Made by a program: the position numbers and the translations under genes. The notes under the pieces were generated by a model. The model saw nothing but the letters and a program-made list of their open reading frames with translations. It made no database searches and had not been told where the DNA came from. A stretch of DNA of 29,773 bases from contig BFEA01001116.1 in NCBI GenBank assembly GCA_003427395.1, forward strand, positions 152,718 through 182,490. Reading direction: 5' to 3'. This document shows, one piece after another, positions 17,431 to 27,626 of this stretch (positions within the stretch are counted from its first letter, which is position 1; the number at the start of each line of letters is the position of its first letter). The DNA comes from Chara braunii. Its lineage: Eukaryota > Streptophyta > Charophyceae > Charales > Characeae.

Positions 17431-20400
17431 TCCTCTTCGTTTTGTGGCTTTCTTACCTTAGCGGGGAAAAATTCTCTCCAAGCTTTGATAATATTCCTCC
17501 AGAAGAGTAGTCTTGCTCCTCCTTCAGTTTGTTGCATGATTGGTAATTTTTGTTTCATCGACCACGATTTACTCATTAACCAAAACGAGCCCTCCATATT
17601 CGGTAGCGTGTCGTAAGCAGGAAGGTGTTGAATCCCTTCTAGAGCCAGCTCCCTCCATAGGAGGCTGGGTGAAGTTAGCAATTTGAGTATCCATTTGGTT
17701 TGTAGGGCTTTTATTTGAGTAGTTGGGTGTAACACTCCCAATCCTCCCTGACTTTTCTCCCTTGTGACATAATGCCACGCAACCTTGGCTACGAAGTGCT
17801 GTCTAGTGCGATCTCTTGTCCATAGATAGGTTGCTGCCTTCTTTTTCAGGTCATTCATTGCCCTGTGGTCAGGGTTCCAAAAGGCTGCAATGTACCACAT
17901 CATTGAGAAGATGGTTGTGTTTAGAATTAGGGTTCGTCCGAATAGTGAGGTGTGAACCTTCTCCCATGCATTAAGTTTTGTGATCATTTTTGCAAGCAGG
18001 CTAGGAGCCATTTCTGCAGCTGCTCCCTCTTCGTTAAGTTGGATTCCTAGAAACCTCTTTGGGGCGTTGGGATCAGACCATGTCATGCCTTCTGGCGAGG
18101 ACTGAGGGGGTTCGCTATTGTCATTTGTTAGCCACCAACCTACTGCTTTTTGCCAATTGATCCACATTTCTGAGGCCAGCTGGTATGCATTTATTGTTCT
18201 CGTGAGGGCCTCGAATGAGGAGTTAGTAGCTCTAATTAACACTGTTACGTCATCGGCGAAAAGGATCGTGGGGGGAATGGTAAGGTTGCGGGTATTGTCC
18301 TCTGATGGTGACATGATCCTTTCTATGGAGGGATCTTTTCTGAGAAATGAGGCTATGGCCTCTATTATGAAGAGGACGATCGGTGCTGCTAGTGGATCGC
18401 CTTGTCTCACAGATCTAGACATCATGTAAGTGTTGGATATGTGTCCATTTACTTGCACCGCTCTCAGAGAGTCATTGTATAGAATTTTAACCCAATTCCT
18501 AAGGATGGCGCCCACCCCCATTTTCTCCATGCATTGTTGTAAGAAGTCCCAATTGACCTGGTCATATGCTTTTCGAAATCAATGAAGAGGATGACTGCGT
18601 TGATTTTCTTGCCATTGATGTATCTGACTGATTCTGCTAGTGTCATTATATTATAATATGAAACTGCCTGGGATGAAGCCTGTTTGGTCTATGTGGAAGC
18701 AGGATTTGGTGATGTTTCATCCCCCTATTAGCTAGGAGTTTGACTAGGATTTTGTATGCCACTGTTAGGAGATTAATTGGTCTATAGTTCCTAATGTTTG
18801 TTGGGTCTCCCTTCTTGTATAATATCGTGACTATTTTTGTGCTAAGGTAGGGACCTAATCCTCCTTTTGTCTAGGTCGTTCTCGTGAAGTTGCAAAATTC
18901 TTCTCCCAAGAATGGCAAGTAGGTTTGCCAAAATTCTTTGGATAGACCGTCTAACACTGGTGTTTTCATTGGTTTCATCGAATCCAAGTTTTTTTTTAAT
19001 TTCTTCGTTGGTTATGGTTTTATCTAATTGGTCGGCCAGGTTGGCGGGGATTGTTTTGTCTAAATGTTTGGTGAATTTCTCTCTTGCTTGGAGGACTGAT
19101 CTTGGCGTTGGTTTCTCGGTTCTGGATGTATATAGGTTTTTGTAGAAGGATTCTGCTATAGATGGTATTTTTTTTCGGTTTGACGTCAGTCCTTCCTTTC
19201 CTCTTAACTGATGGACGGCTGCATTTCTTCCCCTTGTTTTAATTTCTGGAAAAAGAACTTAGTCATTTTTTCTCCTTCTTCCCATTCCTTAATTCTAACT
19301 CGCATGCGTAGTCCCCTATTCTTCCACGTGTTCCAGTTGGCTAGTTCAGCTTTGGATCTTGTTAGGAGCTCCTCGTAGATTAACTCTCACGGATTATTTA
19401 TGAGGTTTCTTTCTGCCAATTTGACTGCTTCTTCTAACTCTTTTAACCTTTAATTCCTCTTGGCTCCTATTTTCCTAGAGGTTGACGAGGCTGCTTGAGA
19501 TAGGTTGGCAACTAGTTGCGGGAAATTCGCTCCTCTCTCCGCATTTATGCAAACATAGACTATTGCTTCTTTCATTTCTTTAGTGTGTAGTAGTGTGTTG
19601 TTGATTTTGAAGAAGCTAGTGCCTTTCTGCAGTCCAGGATCGAATAGGAGGTTTAGAAAGATGGGTGTGTGATCCAGGCCATTGTGGTACGGGAGTTTTC
19701 CTAGGCCTGTACCATGAATTGTGCCTCCAAGAGATTCAGAAATGAGGAAGTAGTCTATAGCTGAACTCGTTATATGTTGGGATCTATTTTTCTTTCTATA
19801 TGTGTATTTGTTTGTTTCTGGCAATGTTGTTCGTAGTGGTTCCATTAGATTCCTTTCCATCATCAGAGCCTGCATCACTTGTGCCTCTGCCAGAAGTGAG
19901 TCATCCCTGCCTCTTTGCGAACATGAGATCCTATCTCTACACGGTTCTAGTGTGGTGTTCCAATCCCCTGCCAGAATTAGGTGCTTTTGGCTGTTACATC
20001 TTTCCGCTAGGTTATGTACTAAGGTTTGTCTTAGGTTGGGATCATTGGGAGCGTATAGGCTTATTAATCGTAGGCTTTCTTCTTTGTAGGTGAAGTGGAT
20101 TTCTATCCATCTTCCTTCTTCTTCATCTATTTTAACTTTTGTTGTACTAAGGAAATTGGCTGCTTTCGAATTTTGGTGTCAAAGTATGGTTGTGCCTGTT
20201 GAGCTTGCTTTTGGTGATGGAGCCCAATATCCAGCCCAGACGTATTTAAGTTTTGTTAGGATTTTCTTAATCGTTGCCTTGTGCTCGATAGAATTGGTCA
20301 GATGGGTTTCCTGGAGACATACTATGTCTGGCGGGTTCTTAGTGTAGCAGTTGAGGTATTTGGTCATATTGTCCCATTTGTCCGTGTTGGATAAAATTAT

Positions 20401-20562
20401 CGCCAACCCATTGATAATCCATGACATTACCATTAGCTCTGGCTCGCTGGGTTTTAAGGTATGTCTTTCGGGAGCCTGTGTGCCTTGTGCCAGGGGCTGT
20501 GGCGTTGGTAATTGCATGAAATGTTATTTGAAGGTTGGGTTGGGATTCATTTGGCGGTTGAG

Positions 20563-23212
20563 CTAGTTAGGGGTAATGATTTCCTGCTGGTTATGGAATG
20601 CCCTGGTTTTGCGGGCTACTGTGGCGAGGATTTCCTGCAAGTGTTCCTCCTCTCCCTCGAAGAGTGCATGTGTCTCTAGCATTGATGCTGCGATTGCTGC
20701 CCTTTCGGCGGGAGCATCCCCTCCCATAAGTCCATATGGGATTGCTCTCAGTACCTTCCATGGTTTCCATGTGAGGTGGTCGTAGAGGAGTGCCTCCATC
20801 GAGTATCGGGCCATGAATGGTCTCAATTCGCTCGTCATGACGTCCCCTAACGGAACCAGCCACTCTTCTCTCCATTCCTCGCTCGGGCCCACAATATGAG
20901 ACTCCAGTGGTCCGATTTCTGAGTTTTTGGCTGCCATCACCTTCTCTGATGGTTTGGCTAGCGCAATTAATGACCAGTCCCTGTTTATGGCCACTTCCCA
21001 GTCTTTGTGATCGTCGTTCCATCTGTAGGGGATCACAATCCTTTTCTTGCTGTCCTCCTTGGCTTCTAGTCTGGCTTCTGTGAGGATTTTTGAGCTCTTA
21101 CCTGGTGCCAGCCTTTGCACGTTGACTGTGCCTTCTGTTGCATCCCTATTCTGGTCTTTGACTTTTATTTGGGCTTTGAGAATTTCAGTTTGTCTGTCCA
21201 GATCTTCTTTTGTATTGAGTTGGGTCCCCTCTCCTTCTTCTGTCTCTTCTCCTGGAATGGCTCTGCCCCTGGGGCCTTTAGCCCTTTTGGCTGGTTGTGT
21301 GTTGTTCGCTGTTGCGTAGGTCTTTGGCCAGGAGTAGTGGTTGCTTTCAGTGTAAGGTTTGTTTGCACTTTCAGACAATCTGTGGCCATATCTTTCTGCA
21401 AAGAAGTTGGACAGTTCTTGTTCCTACTCGATGATTTCGTATTGGTTTTGAGTGGGAAAACTGTTGATTGTTGTCTGTTTATTGTGGTTGATATTTTGCG
21501 GGTTGAAGAGGTGTTTTTGGTGGGCTATTCTTATTTCGAATTCCACTTCCCTTTCTCTCTCCAGTTCTTTGACATAGTCTCTCAACCACTGAAGTTCCTT
21601 TTCTTCTTCGTCTTCGTTCGTTTTTTTCCCTTCCTCGAATGATTATGAATCTTTGTCAGATGGGGAAGTGTCTCCTTGGGAACCCTGGGACATTCTGTCA
21701 TCTTCACTTTCGTTTGCTCCGTCCTCCTCCACATCCTCATCCTCTTCCTTGTGTTCTCCCTGTTCGTCGATGTCGTCTGGCATATCCTCTTCCATACCAC
21801 TCGTACTCCTCGTTCTTTCCTTTCCCTGTCTCCACTTGTTCGTTCTCTCCATTTGCTGTTTTGTGCGAGTCCGCCTTGGATGTGCCCATCGAGTCTGCTG
21901 ATTCCCCCTTGCTGCTTGCATTCTTGAGGCTATCCTCCACTCTGCTGATCTTGCTTGTTGAGGCACTGTTTGCTGGTGAGGAAGGAGTTGATTGCTCAGC
22001 CTTCCGTTTGAGCGGTTTTGTTGGCTCTGCTTGGAAGCTCTTTCCCTGCTTACCAGTGAGGTTCTGTTGGTTGCCTGTTTGGCCTGTTCTTTTTCAGCCT
22101 TCCACAATTTCCCTCTGGCCTGCAGGTTTTCAACGTAGGCTTTATCCGCTGAAATTCCCGTTTTAACGAGTTCCTGTAGGGTGTCTCTATGGTGCTTTGC
22201 CTCCATCACACCTCGCACGTCCAGGAGCTGTTTCTTTAAGAAGCCTCTGTCTTTGTCTTCAATTCTTTTGGAGCCCTTCCTTCGCCATTCACTTCCGTAG
22301 GGGGGGTAAATGCCGGGCTGGACCATTGGTTCGCCCTTCATGACCCAGACCCATTTGGGTGTTTGCATTGTATCATCAAAGACCCACCCCCTATAGGTGG
22401 GGTCATTGACAAACCACAGTCCCGATTTTTCCTCGCATTCCACCAGGTTGGCTTGAATCTGGCCTGGTTTGCCTGCTCTGTCTCTGTTAAGGGGACAATT
22501 CCTGTTTGTGCCCAAGTGTCCCTTTCCCCTGCACTTGAAGCATCCGGGGTTGGACTTAGAGGACATAAATACCGTTAGTTTTTACCCATTCTTTTTTAAC
22601 AGCCAGTTATCTAGGAATTGTTGGGGAATTCCTGATTTGCACAGACACACGATCCTGGAGTCGTGATTGGCGGCGAGGAAGTCTGGTCCTGATGAAACCA
22701 CTCCAATGCTGGGTTGTTGGCATAAGCTTCTGCAAGCCTTCTTTCTATGAAACTGTGCAGTCCCTCCACGATATTGTCGAATGAGATGAGGTAGCGCTCC
22801 GGGGTTACAATCATTACAGTGTTCCTCGCTCGCTTGTGGTAGGTGACTTTTGGGTCTGTTCCTGAAATCTCTTTCAGTGAGCACAGAATGTCGCGTACCC
22901 ATGTTTGCTTCTCATTGGGTGACATGTCTGAGCACTTTTGGGGAAAAGTTAAACAGCACAGCGTGTTTTTCGAACACCTCGTTGCATGTTGCCTCATCCT
23001 CTTCTGGGTATTCCCAGATTTCGACCTTTTGTTCTTGTCCTTGCCCCGTGGGGGAAGCTTCCTTTATGATGTTTATCTTTGTCGTTGTTCTGGTGCTGGC
23101 AATGAGGAAGTCGATCGCCCTCTGGCTTAGCAAGCCTGAACCTGCGTTTACTATGCTTTGTGTGTTTTGTGAGTTCATAGCGTTGAGTGTGTTGGCCCCT
23201 GTGATGGATCAA
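20563..23212 (-). pseudogene. LINE ORF1: RNA-binding protein with CCHC knuckle
   Basis: ORF1 proteins of L1-type LINEs bind the element RNA. Pieces in order: an N-terminal frame (23178-22912, start MNSQNTQ), a frame change near 22925, MSPNEKQTWVRDIL, RYLISFDNIVEGLHSFIERR, a frame change near 22695, SRIVCLCKSGIPQQFLDNWL, a stop at about 22580, then the knuckle CFKCRGKGHLGTNRNC (C-x2-C-x4-H-x6-C) at 22540-22490. A Lys/Arg/Gln-rich stretch and an acidic one (EEDEDVEEDGANESED) follow. After a TAA at about 21643 the same frame gives a predicted coiled coil (EEEKELQWLRDYVKELERE), and from 21378 a last part of 271 codons ends at 20563. Read as one protein it would exceed 800 residues, long for a plant L1 ORF1; two proteins are also possible. 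The knuckle is in the middle rather than near the C-terminus. Confidence 0.7.
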
Positions 23213-23458
23213 CTGCTTTCGTCGGGACAGTTTTTCCTAGTTTTGCAGGAGGCTTGGCTTCCTTTTGACCTGGGTTGGTTGTCTTGACAACGACCTCTGC
23301 GTAAGTGGGCGTCATTTTAGGGTTGTATTTGAGTAGGAGCCTTAAGAGCAACGAAGTTTCTTTCTCCTGTCGTTGGGCTTGCGTAGTGGAATTGGGCTAG
23401 GGAGCTTGATCTACGTGTTTATAGATCCGTCGAGATGGGGAAAACTGGCCAGAACTTG

Positions 23459-23745
23459 CCCTCCCCGCTTAGGGATCGGGTATTGGAGCAGTAAGGATGA
23501 GATAATAGAATAATGCCTGGAAATAACCAGTTGTTTACAAAAGTCTTAAAAAAAATGGGCAGCATTTATCCTCCCCACTTGGGAATCGGTTAATGAGACA
23601 ACAAAATAACTATTGGCTATAACCACTTTATCCTTCCCACTTGGGGATGGGGTATTGCAACAATAGAAAAATGACTGGAAATAACCACTTGTTTCTTTGA
23701 AGTCAAAAAAATGGGCAACTTTTACCCTCCTCGCTTAGGGATCGG
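23459..23745. repeat. Irregular tandem boxes in the LINE 5' region
   Basis: A box close to CCCTCCCCGCTTAGGGATCG recurs at 23459, 23569, 23631 and 23724. Three of the four are preceded by an (A)n-ATGGGCA-like or ATGGGGA-like string. Linkers share AATAGAA/AATAACCACTTGTTT blocks. Spacings are uneven (about 110, 62 and 93 bp), so units have lost parts. Confidence 0.8.
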
Positions 23746-23875
23746 TATTGCTACTGAAACAAGGTTGCTTTAATGGTCAACTTGAGATTGCGTGCTTGTC
23801 TAGGAGTAGTAAAATAGGATATTGATAATTAATAGTTAACACGACATCTCATGTTCACTTGACGGGTAAGTAAAA

Positions 23876-23925
23876 GAATAAATAAGAATAAGAATAAGAA
23901 TAATTAATAAGAATAAATGATTCGT
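23876..23925. repeat. AATAAG-type microsatellite
   Basis: An imperfect run of AATAAG and AATAAT units, in otherwise AT-rich DNA. Confidence 0.85.
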
Positions 23926-25367
23926 GTTCTATGAATGAAATAATGCTGATCTGAATTAAAAGTTGAAGAAATTATCCTAACATTGTTCGTAGAGTCTTCT
24001 TTCGGGCCCGTAGGAAATTAATCGAGAGTGGTTGAGTTGGGAGTGTGTGACACTTTTATTTGAGCGGCTGGACAAAGCGTCTCTTGGTTAATCCTTTCTT
24101 ACTGTCCTTTTTGTCTGCTGGGTTTTGAGGTAGTGACTGGTGCCTTGTTGGAGGGGGGTGACTGGGGGAAATGGGAGAGGCGGGTGGGTTGCCCGACTGA
24201 TTTGTGGGTGGCGTGGGTGGCGTGAGGGGTTAGGTACGTTCGGAGAGGGGTGTTTGATGTTGATGACATTAGGGTGTATTGGGCTGGGTAAAGTTTCTTA
24301 TCGGTGAGGGTTATGGAGTTGTGTTGAGAAAGGGATGCTAAAGTGTTGCCGCAGGGTGGGAGATTGAATACTGTCGGGGAGATTGTCAGGGGGTGATAGG
24401 TGAGTGGGTGGGTGTGAATTTTGTGGGCTTGTGAGGAGTGTGTGTACGCGATCACTACTGGGAGTGTGGGGACAGTTGCACGATTTTTACGGCTCGCTCT
24501 TGGCTATGCTGTTATGACATTCTATTCTTTTGGACGCTTGCTCCTCGCTGTCTCTCTCCCCTTTCAACCTTTCTAAAAAAAGTATTTCCCTTGTATGCTT
24601 TTTTATGCTTTGCTTTCCCTCGCTACTTACTCAACTTTACCCTTTTGTGCGAAATCGGCAAAAGAATAGGGTACGTCCGATAGGAGTGTAGTGCCCGACT
24701 GTGATCTTTATTACTAACTTCAAAAAAATACGCTATGCTTGAACCTCCTTTGTCTCTACCTTGGTTGAGGCGAAGGCAGTCCGTGCGCAGCGTTGTGATT
24801 GACTCGTTGCCCTCGATTATCTCCGTGGTTGCTCCGTTGCTAGTTGACTTGGGGTTTTCTCTTGTTGATAGCTGGATGAAAAAGGAAAGATCTTACCTCT
24901 TTGAACTCGTTCCTTGTCTCTTCATTCACTTCTTGATGCGTAGGTGACGAAGGCGCCTTCGCATCGGTCTTTCCGCTGCTCTTTTCTGTCTTTTCCTTCT
25001 CTTAGGCCTCTTTCCCTCGCTGCTCCAGTTCCTTCCTCAATTCCACCTTGTCCCGCTCTCTTCTGCCTTGGCTTCAGCGTCGAGCAAATCATTAGCCCCT
25101 CTTTCCTCCTATTCTCTACTTCCCCTTCTGCCTTACCCTCCGCCCTCAGGCGTGGCTCAACTTGGTTCGTGTACCTTGCGTCTCATTCGACTTGAAAATT
25201 GCGTTGGCAGGGCTGCGCGGCGCTTTCACGCCTTGCCGCTTGGGTTTTTGTCGGGGTGCGTGTGTTCGAGTTGCGTTGGCGCTCGCTTCCACGTTCGCGT
25301 GCGCGTTAGCGCTAACCGGGTCGGCGCGTTCGCTCCTCGATAACATATCTCAATCTTAGATAAATCG

Positions 25368-26013
25368 TTTCACTGCATTCTTATTTCTTTCAGTGTTTTA
25401 CAACAAAAAAAAAAAACAATGAACAAGGGATAAAAATAAAAAACAAAAACACATTGAAATCATTCAGTTTCTCAGTCTTCTTAACGCGTCCTCCACCGTG
25501 CCTCTAACGTACAAGGCTCGCCACATTGATGAAGTTGAGCGCGAGCTGCCCCCATCCCCGTATGCCATAACAACCCACTTGCACGCTATGGGAAAGAGGC
25601 AGAGTGAAGGAAGAGGTGTTAAACACAAGGAAGAGCGGAGCAGAAAAGGAAAACTGATAGGCAGAGGGAGAAAAAAATTAAAAAAATATAATAAAAAATT
25701 GACACAAATATCTTCTTTTTTTTACTGCATTCTTCTTTCTTTCACAGTTTTGCAGTTTTGGTGAAGAGTCTACCACGTTCGGTTTTCAGCGCACCTGCAC
25801 TTCTTCATTTTTCATTCTCATTTTCACCCTTCGGACTTTTCCTTTGAGGGTGTTAGGGTGCAGGGTACAAACAAAGTAAAATGACACAAACTTATGTTCT
25901 CCTTTTACTGCACTCATTGTTTTGCAGTTTTAGTGAAGGTTTTCCCACCTTTGCACATCCTTGTACACTCTTTTCAGCGCACCTGCACACTTTTGTCAGG
26001 GTGCAAGGTACGT
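25368..26013 (-). repeat. 3' untranslated repeats of the Penelope-like element
   Basis: Gene-free DNA between the LINE end and the stop of the Josephin/RING-like frame. Diverged repeat units appear at 25370-25402, 25722-25800 and 25903-25990. The last two share TTTTACTGCA, TTTTGCAGTTTT-GTGAAG and TTTTCAGCGCACCTGCAC. 25400-25500 resembles 14800-14900, ending in the same CACCGTG block. Read on the minus strand this is the tail of the element coding region above it, interrupted at 25367 by the LINE. Confidence 0.6.
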
Positions 26014-27314
26014 CTAAGTAAGACCCTCACGGCAGATAGGACAACTGTCATAAGGATGCAGGCGATGGTAGCAGCCCTCCCACTGATCTACAGGACGAAA
26101 ACCATTCAGGTAAGCAACTTCGTCACAGCAGGAGCCAGGGCCGCTAACATTAACCATACCTTTGAAGCATGCACAACAGAGGGCATGCCGGTTGCAGGCC
26201 ATGACGATTGTGGGGCGTTCAGCATCACAGTTAAGTGCACATTCGCTATAGCGCCCGCAGGCACAGATGGCACATACTGCATCTGGATGTAGAGGATGTT
26301 CACAATCCGGATACAAGTGGCATCCTTGTCGACAACGGGCCCGAAAAATTATACGGTTGTAGTGATGTCGACAAAGTCGGTGCTTTCCACAACCAAGTGT
26401 AACTGTGTCCGTGATCTCACAAAGAAGAAGGTCACAAGGTGTTAGCGCAACATATGGGGGGATGAAGACTAAAGCAGGCACGGTGACAAACATGGAGGTA
26501 GGCACGAAGACAGACACAGAAACAGGCATGGAGACAAGTGCGGAGGCGGGCACAGAGACAGGTGCAGAGGCGGGGACAGGAGTACACAAGGTACCCATAA
26601 GGTCAATAATCTGGAAGGAGACAGACACAGAAACAGGCACAAAGACAGGTACGGAGACAGGCACAGAGATAGGCACAGAGGCGGGCATGGAAGTACACGA
26701 GGTACCCATAGGGTCAATGACCTGGAACAACTGCAGGTTAGGGTAATTACACACGAGATCACAGATGGCAGTAATAGTTTGCACCATAGCATCGCCATTC
26801 CATAATTCTCAAGAACCAGAGGCATCGCCAAGAGCGGTGTGGTGGCCAGGAGCATGTAGAATATAGGCACAAACGTGAGAACAATGGTCCGGGTCGCCAC
26901 CCGAAGGGGCACGCTGCATATCAAGTCGGCGCCTTATCAAAGCAGTCTCCAAAACAGAGACATTGAATCCCCCATGTGGAGTGTAATTACTATCTTGCGG
27001 GGGATGCAAAGTCGGGTTATCGCCATATAACTCACGTTCCTGAGCATCAAGATCGGAAGCAATGGCCAAGAAATCAGAGTGAGTATATGGTTCCCGACGA
27101 TAGGCTTGTAGCAGATGTTAGTAGCGGTGAGGCCACACAAATTCGGTGGAGGCCGATCAAGCGGATTTTCTACAAAATCTCCTACAGTCCCCTTGCCAAG
27201 TTCATCCTTGGATGGTCCCTCGCCATCATCCCTCCTATTTTGTGTTTGCCGCGTTGCAGAAAGGTCTGCAGTCGAAGAGCATCGCAGGCGTGGTAAGGAT
27301 GCTTGGGGCGACAA
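26014..27314 (-). pseudogene. Josephin-type cysteine protease with Cys/His-rich RING-like C-terminus
   Basis: From about 27150 the minus strand reads NLCGLTATN (candidate catalytic Cys at 27135-27137), a one-base deletion near 27117, then LLQAYRREPYTHSDFLAIAS, LDAQEREL, GGFNVSVLETALIRR, APGHHTALGDA (candidate His 26839-26844) and ELWNGDA (Asn 26797-26799). This follows the Josephin pattern of ataxin-3: C-x6-NNLLQ, a helix ending IA-x-x-LD-x-x-E, GGF-x-V-x-V, H and W-x-N. Josephins hydrolyse ubiquitin chains. One in-frame TGA (26809-26811) precedes two Val/Pro/Ser repeats, then CDLLLC, GCGKHRLCRHHY, PDCEHPLHPD, CAICACG, ACNRHALCCACFKGM and HPYDSCPICREG: at least two RING-like zinc sites. The last block is closely matched by the plus-strand frame at 28964-29485. 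Upstream (27150-27314) is Pro/Ser/Arg-rich. Host gene origin is possible, but the neighbouring RT favours a mobile element. Confidence 0.75.
26478..26760. repeat. Minisatellite in the Josephin-RING linker
   Basis: GAGACAGGCACA-like 12- to 18-bp units form two blocks, and a GTACAC-AGGTACCCATA linker occurs at 26582 and 26692 (period 110 bp). On the coding strand it gives MPVSVSVFVPVS-like repeats, a flexible linker of Val, Pro and Ser. Confidence 0.85.
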
Positions 27315-27626
27315 AAGACGGGGACAGGATGTTGGGGAGGACCGTGGTGGGGAGAATGAACGGGTTCTTCTTCGTCCAAGAACAGAGATGGAGGAAAGGG
27401 GAGGAAGCTGAGGTTGGGAAGTAGGCCGAAGCCGACGTCTAGGACGACGAAGTACACTTTCTACAGGGGCAAAACATGATGACGGAGTCTGTGTGGAGGA
27501 AGTGGTTTGTGGATTAGGAAGAGGGGTAACGGATGGAGACGAAACCAGGGGAGGTAGGAGTGGTGAAGACAGGGGTGGTAGGGTAGCCGGAAGGTGGGTA
27601 ACAGACAGAGATAAAACCAGAGGAAA
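27315..27626 (-). other. Pro/Ser/Arg-rich linker region
   Basis: This lies between the Josephin part and the frame that carries the RT remnant. All minus-strand frames are of low complexity here (SSPTS, PPLSS, PRSSP strings). No domain is visible, and the correct frame cannot be decided. Confidence 0.4.

Larger units (their letters stand above)
16045..20517 (-). pseudogene. LINE ORF2: AP endonuclease, reverse transcriptase, zinc finger
   Basis: ORF2 nicks the target and copies the LINE RNA there. Endonuclease: MSWIINGLA, PDIVCLQETHL (QETH at 20302-20313), LAGDWNTTLEP (GDWN at 19958-19969), SAIDYFLIS and LDHTPIFL (about 19760-19660). RT: YKKGDPTNIRNYRPINLLTV (about 18825-18770), QTGFIPG, NAVILFIDFEK (catalytic Asp), SVRQGDPLAAPIVLFI, ILFADDVTVLI (FADD at 18249-18260, replacing YADD), and KRFLGIQLNEEG. 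C-terminal zf-RVT: CAICTEGQIEDLYHCFFSC (about 16455-16395), then a basic tail with NKSKRAQKQIRDQ ending near 16045. The longest intact part is 17325-18530 (401 codons). Frameshifts include the 47-bp and 68-bp duplications and one near 18560, and many stops lie between endonuclease and RT (19450-18850). The layout is that of plant L1-clade elements. Confidence 0.92.
15063..25367 (-). mobile_element. L1-type LINE with poly-A tail and target-site duplication
   Basis: The minus strand reads a 5' region, ORF1 with a CCHC knuckle, ORF2 with AP-type endonuclease, reverse transcriptase and a zf-RVT finger, a 3' region of about 1 kb, and a tail of 20 A (T20 at 15063-15082). Directly outside the tail is GTTTCACTGTATTCT (15047-15061). 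The same 15 bases with one mismatch (GTTTCACTGCATTCT, 25367-25381) mark the other end, as expected of a target-site duplication. The flanks join into one continuous repeat that resembles the neighbouring copy at about 25690-25763. At 10.3 kb it is long for an L1-type LINE, and the 5' limit rests on the duplication alone. Both ORFs are broken. Confidence 0.8.
23213..25367 (-). other. LINE 5' region with internal repeats
   Basis: If the target-site duplication is right, this is the LINE 5' untranslated or leader region. It holds four repeat boxes (23459-23745), an AATAAG-type microsatellite (about 23876-23925) and a G/T-rich tract (24130-24430). The outermost 170 bp (about 25190-25360) is CpG-rich, as expected of an internal promoter. 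Two minus-strand frames at the outer end (25346-25146, then about 25190-24921) encode Ala/Arg- and Lys/Glu/Arg-rich low-complexity peptides. They could be a small leader ORF or chance. No known protein was recognised. Confidence 0.45.

Noticed and set aside
21643-22166. Plus-strand ORFs over the LINE (several of 70-175 codons)
   Set aside because: They mirror the stop-poor, biased minus-strand ORF1 and show no conserved motif.
24099-24455. 118-codon minus-strand ORF rich in His, Thr and Pro
   Set aside because: It is an open frame across a G/T-rich low-complexity tract with no family resemblance.
26809-26811. TGA between Josephin and RING-like parts as programmed readthrough or selenocysteine
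   Set aside because: The same region carries a one-base deletion and the element is decayed elsewhere; a TGG-to-TGA mutation is the simpler explanation.
26809-27069. DEDDh exonuclease suggested by HHTALGDA (H-x-A-x-x-D-A)
   Set aside because: No D-x-E motif lies upstream, whereas the C-G, LLQ, IA-x-x-LD-x-x-E, GGF-x-V and W-x-N segments all fit the Josephin pattern in order.
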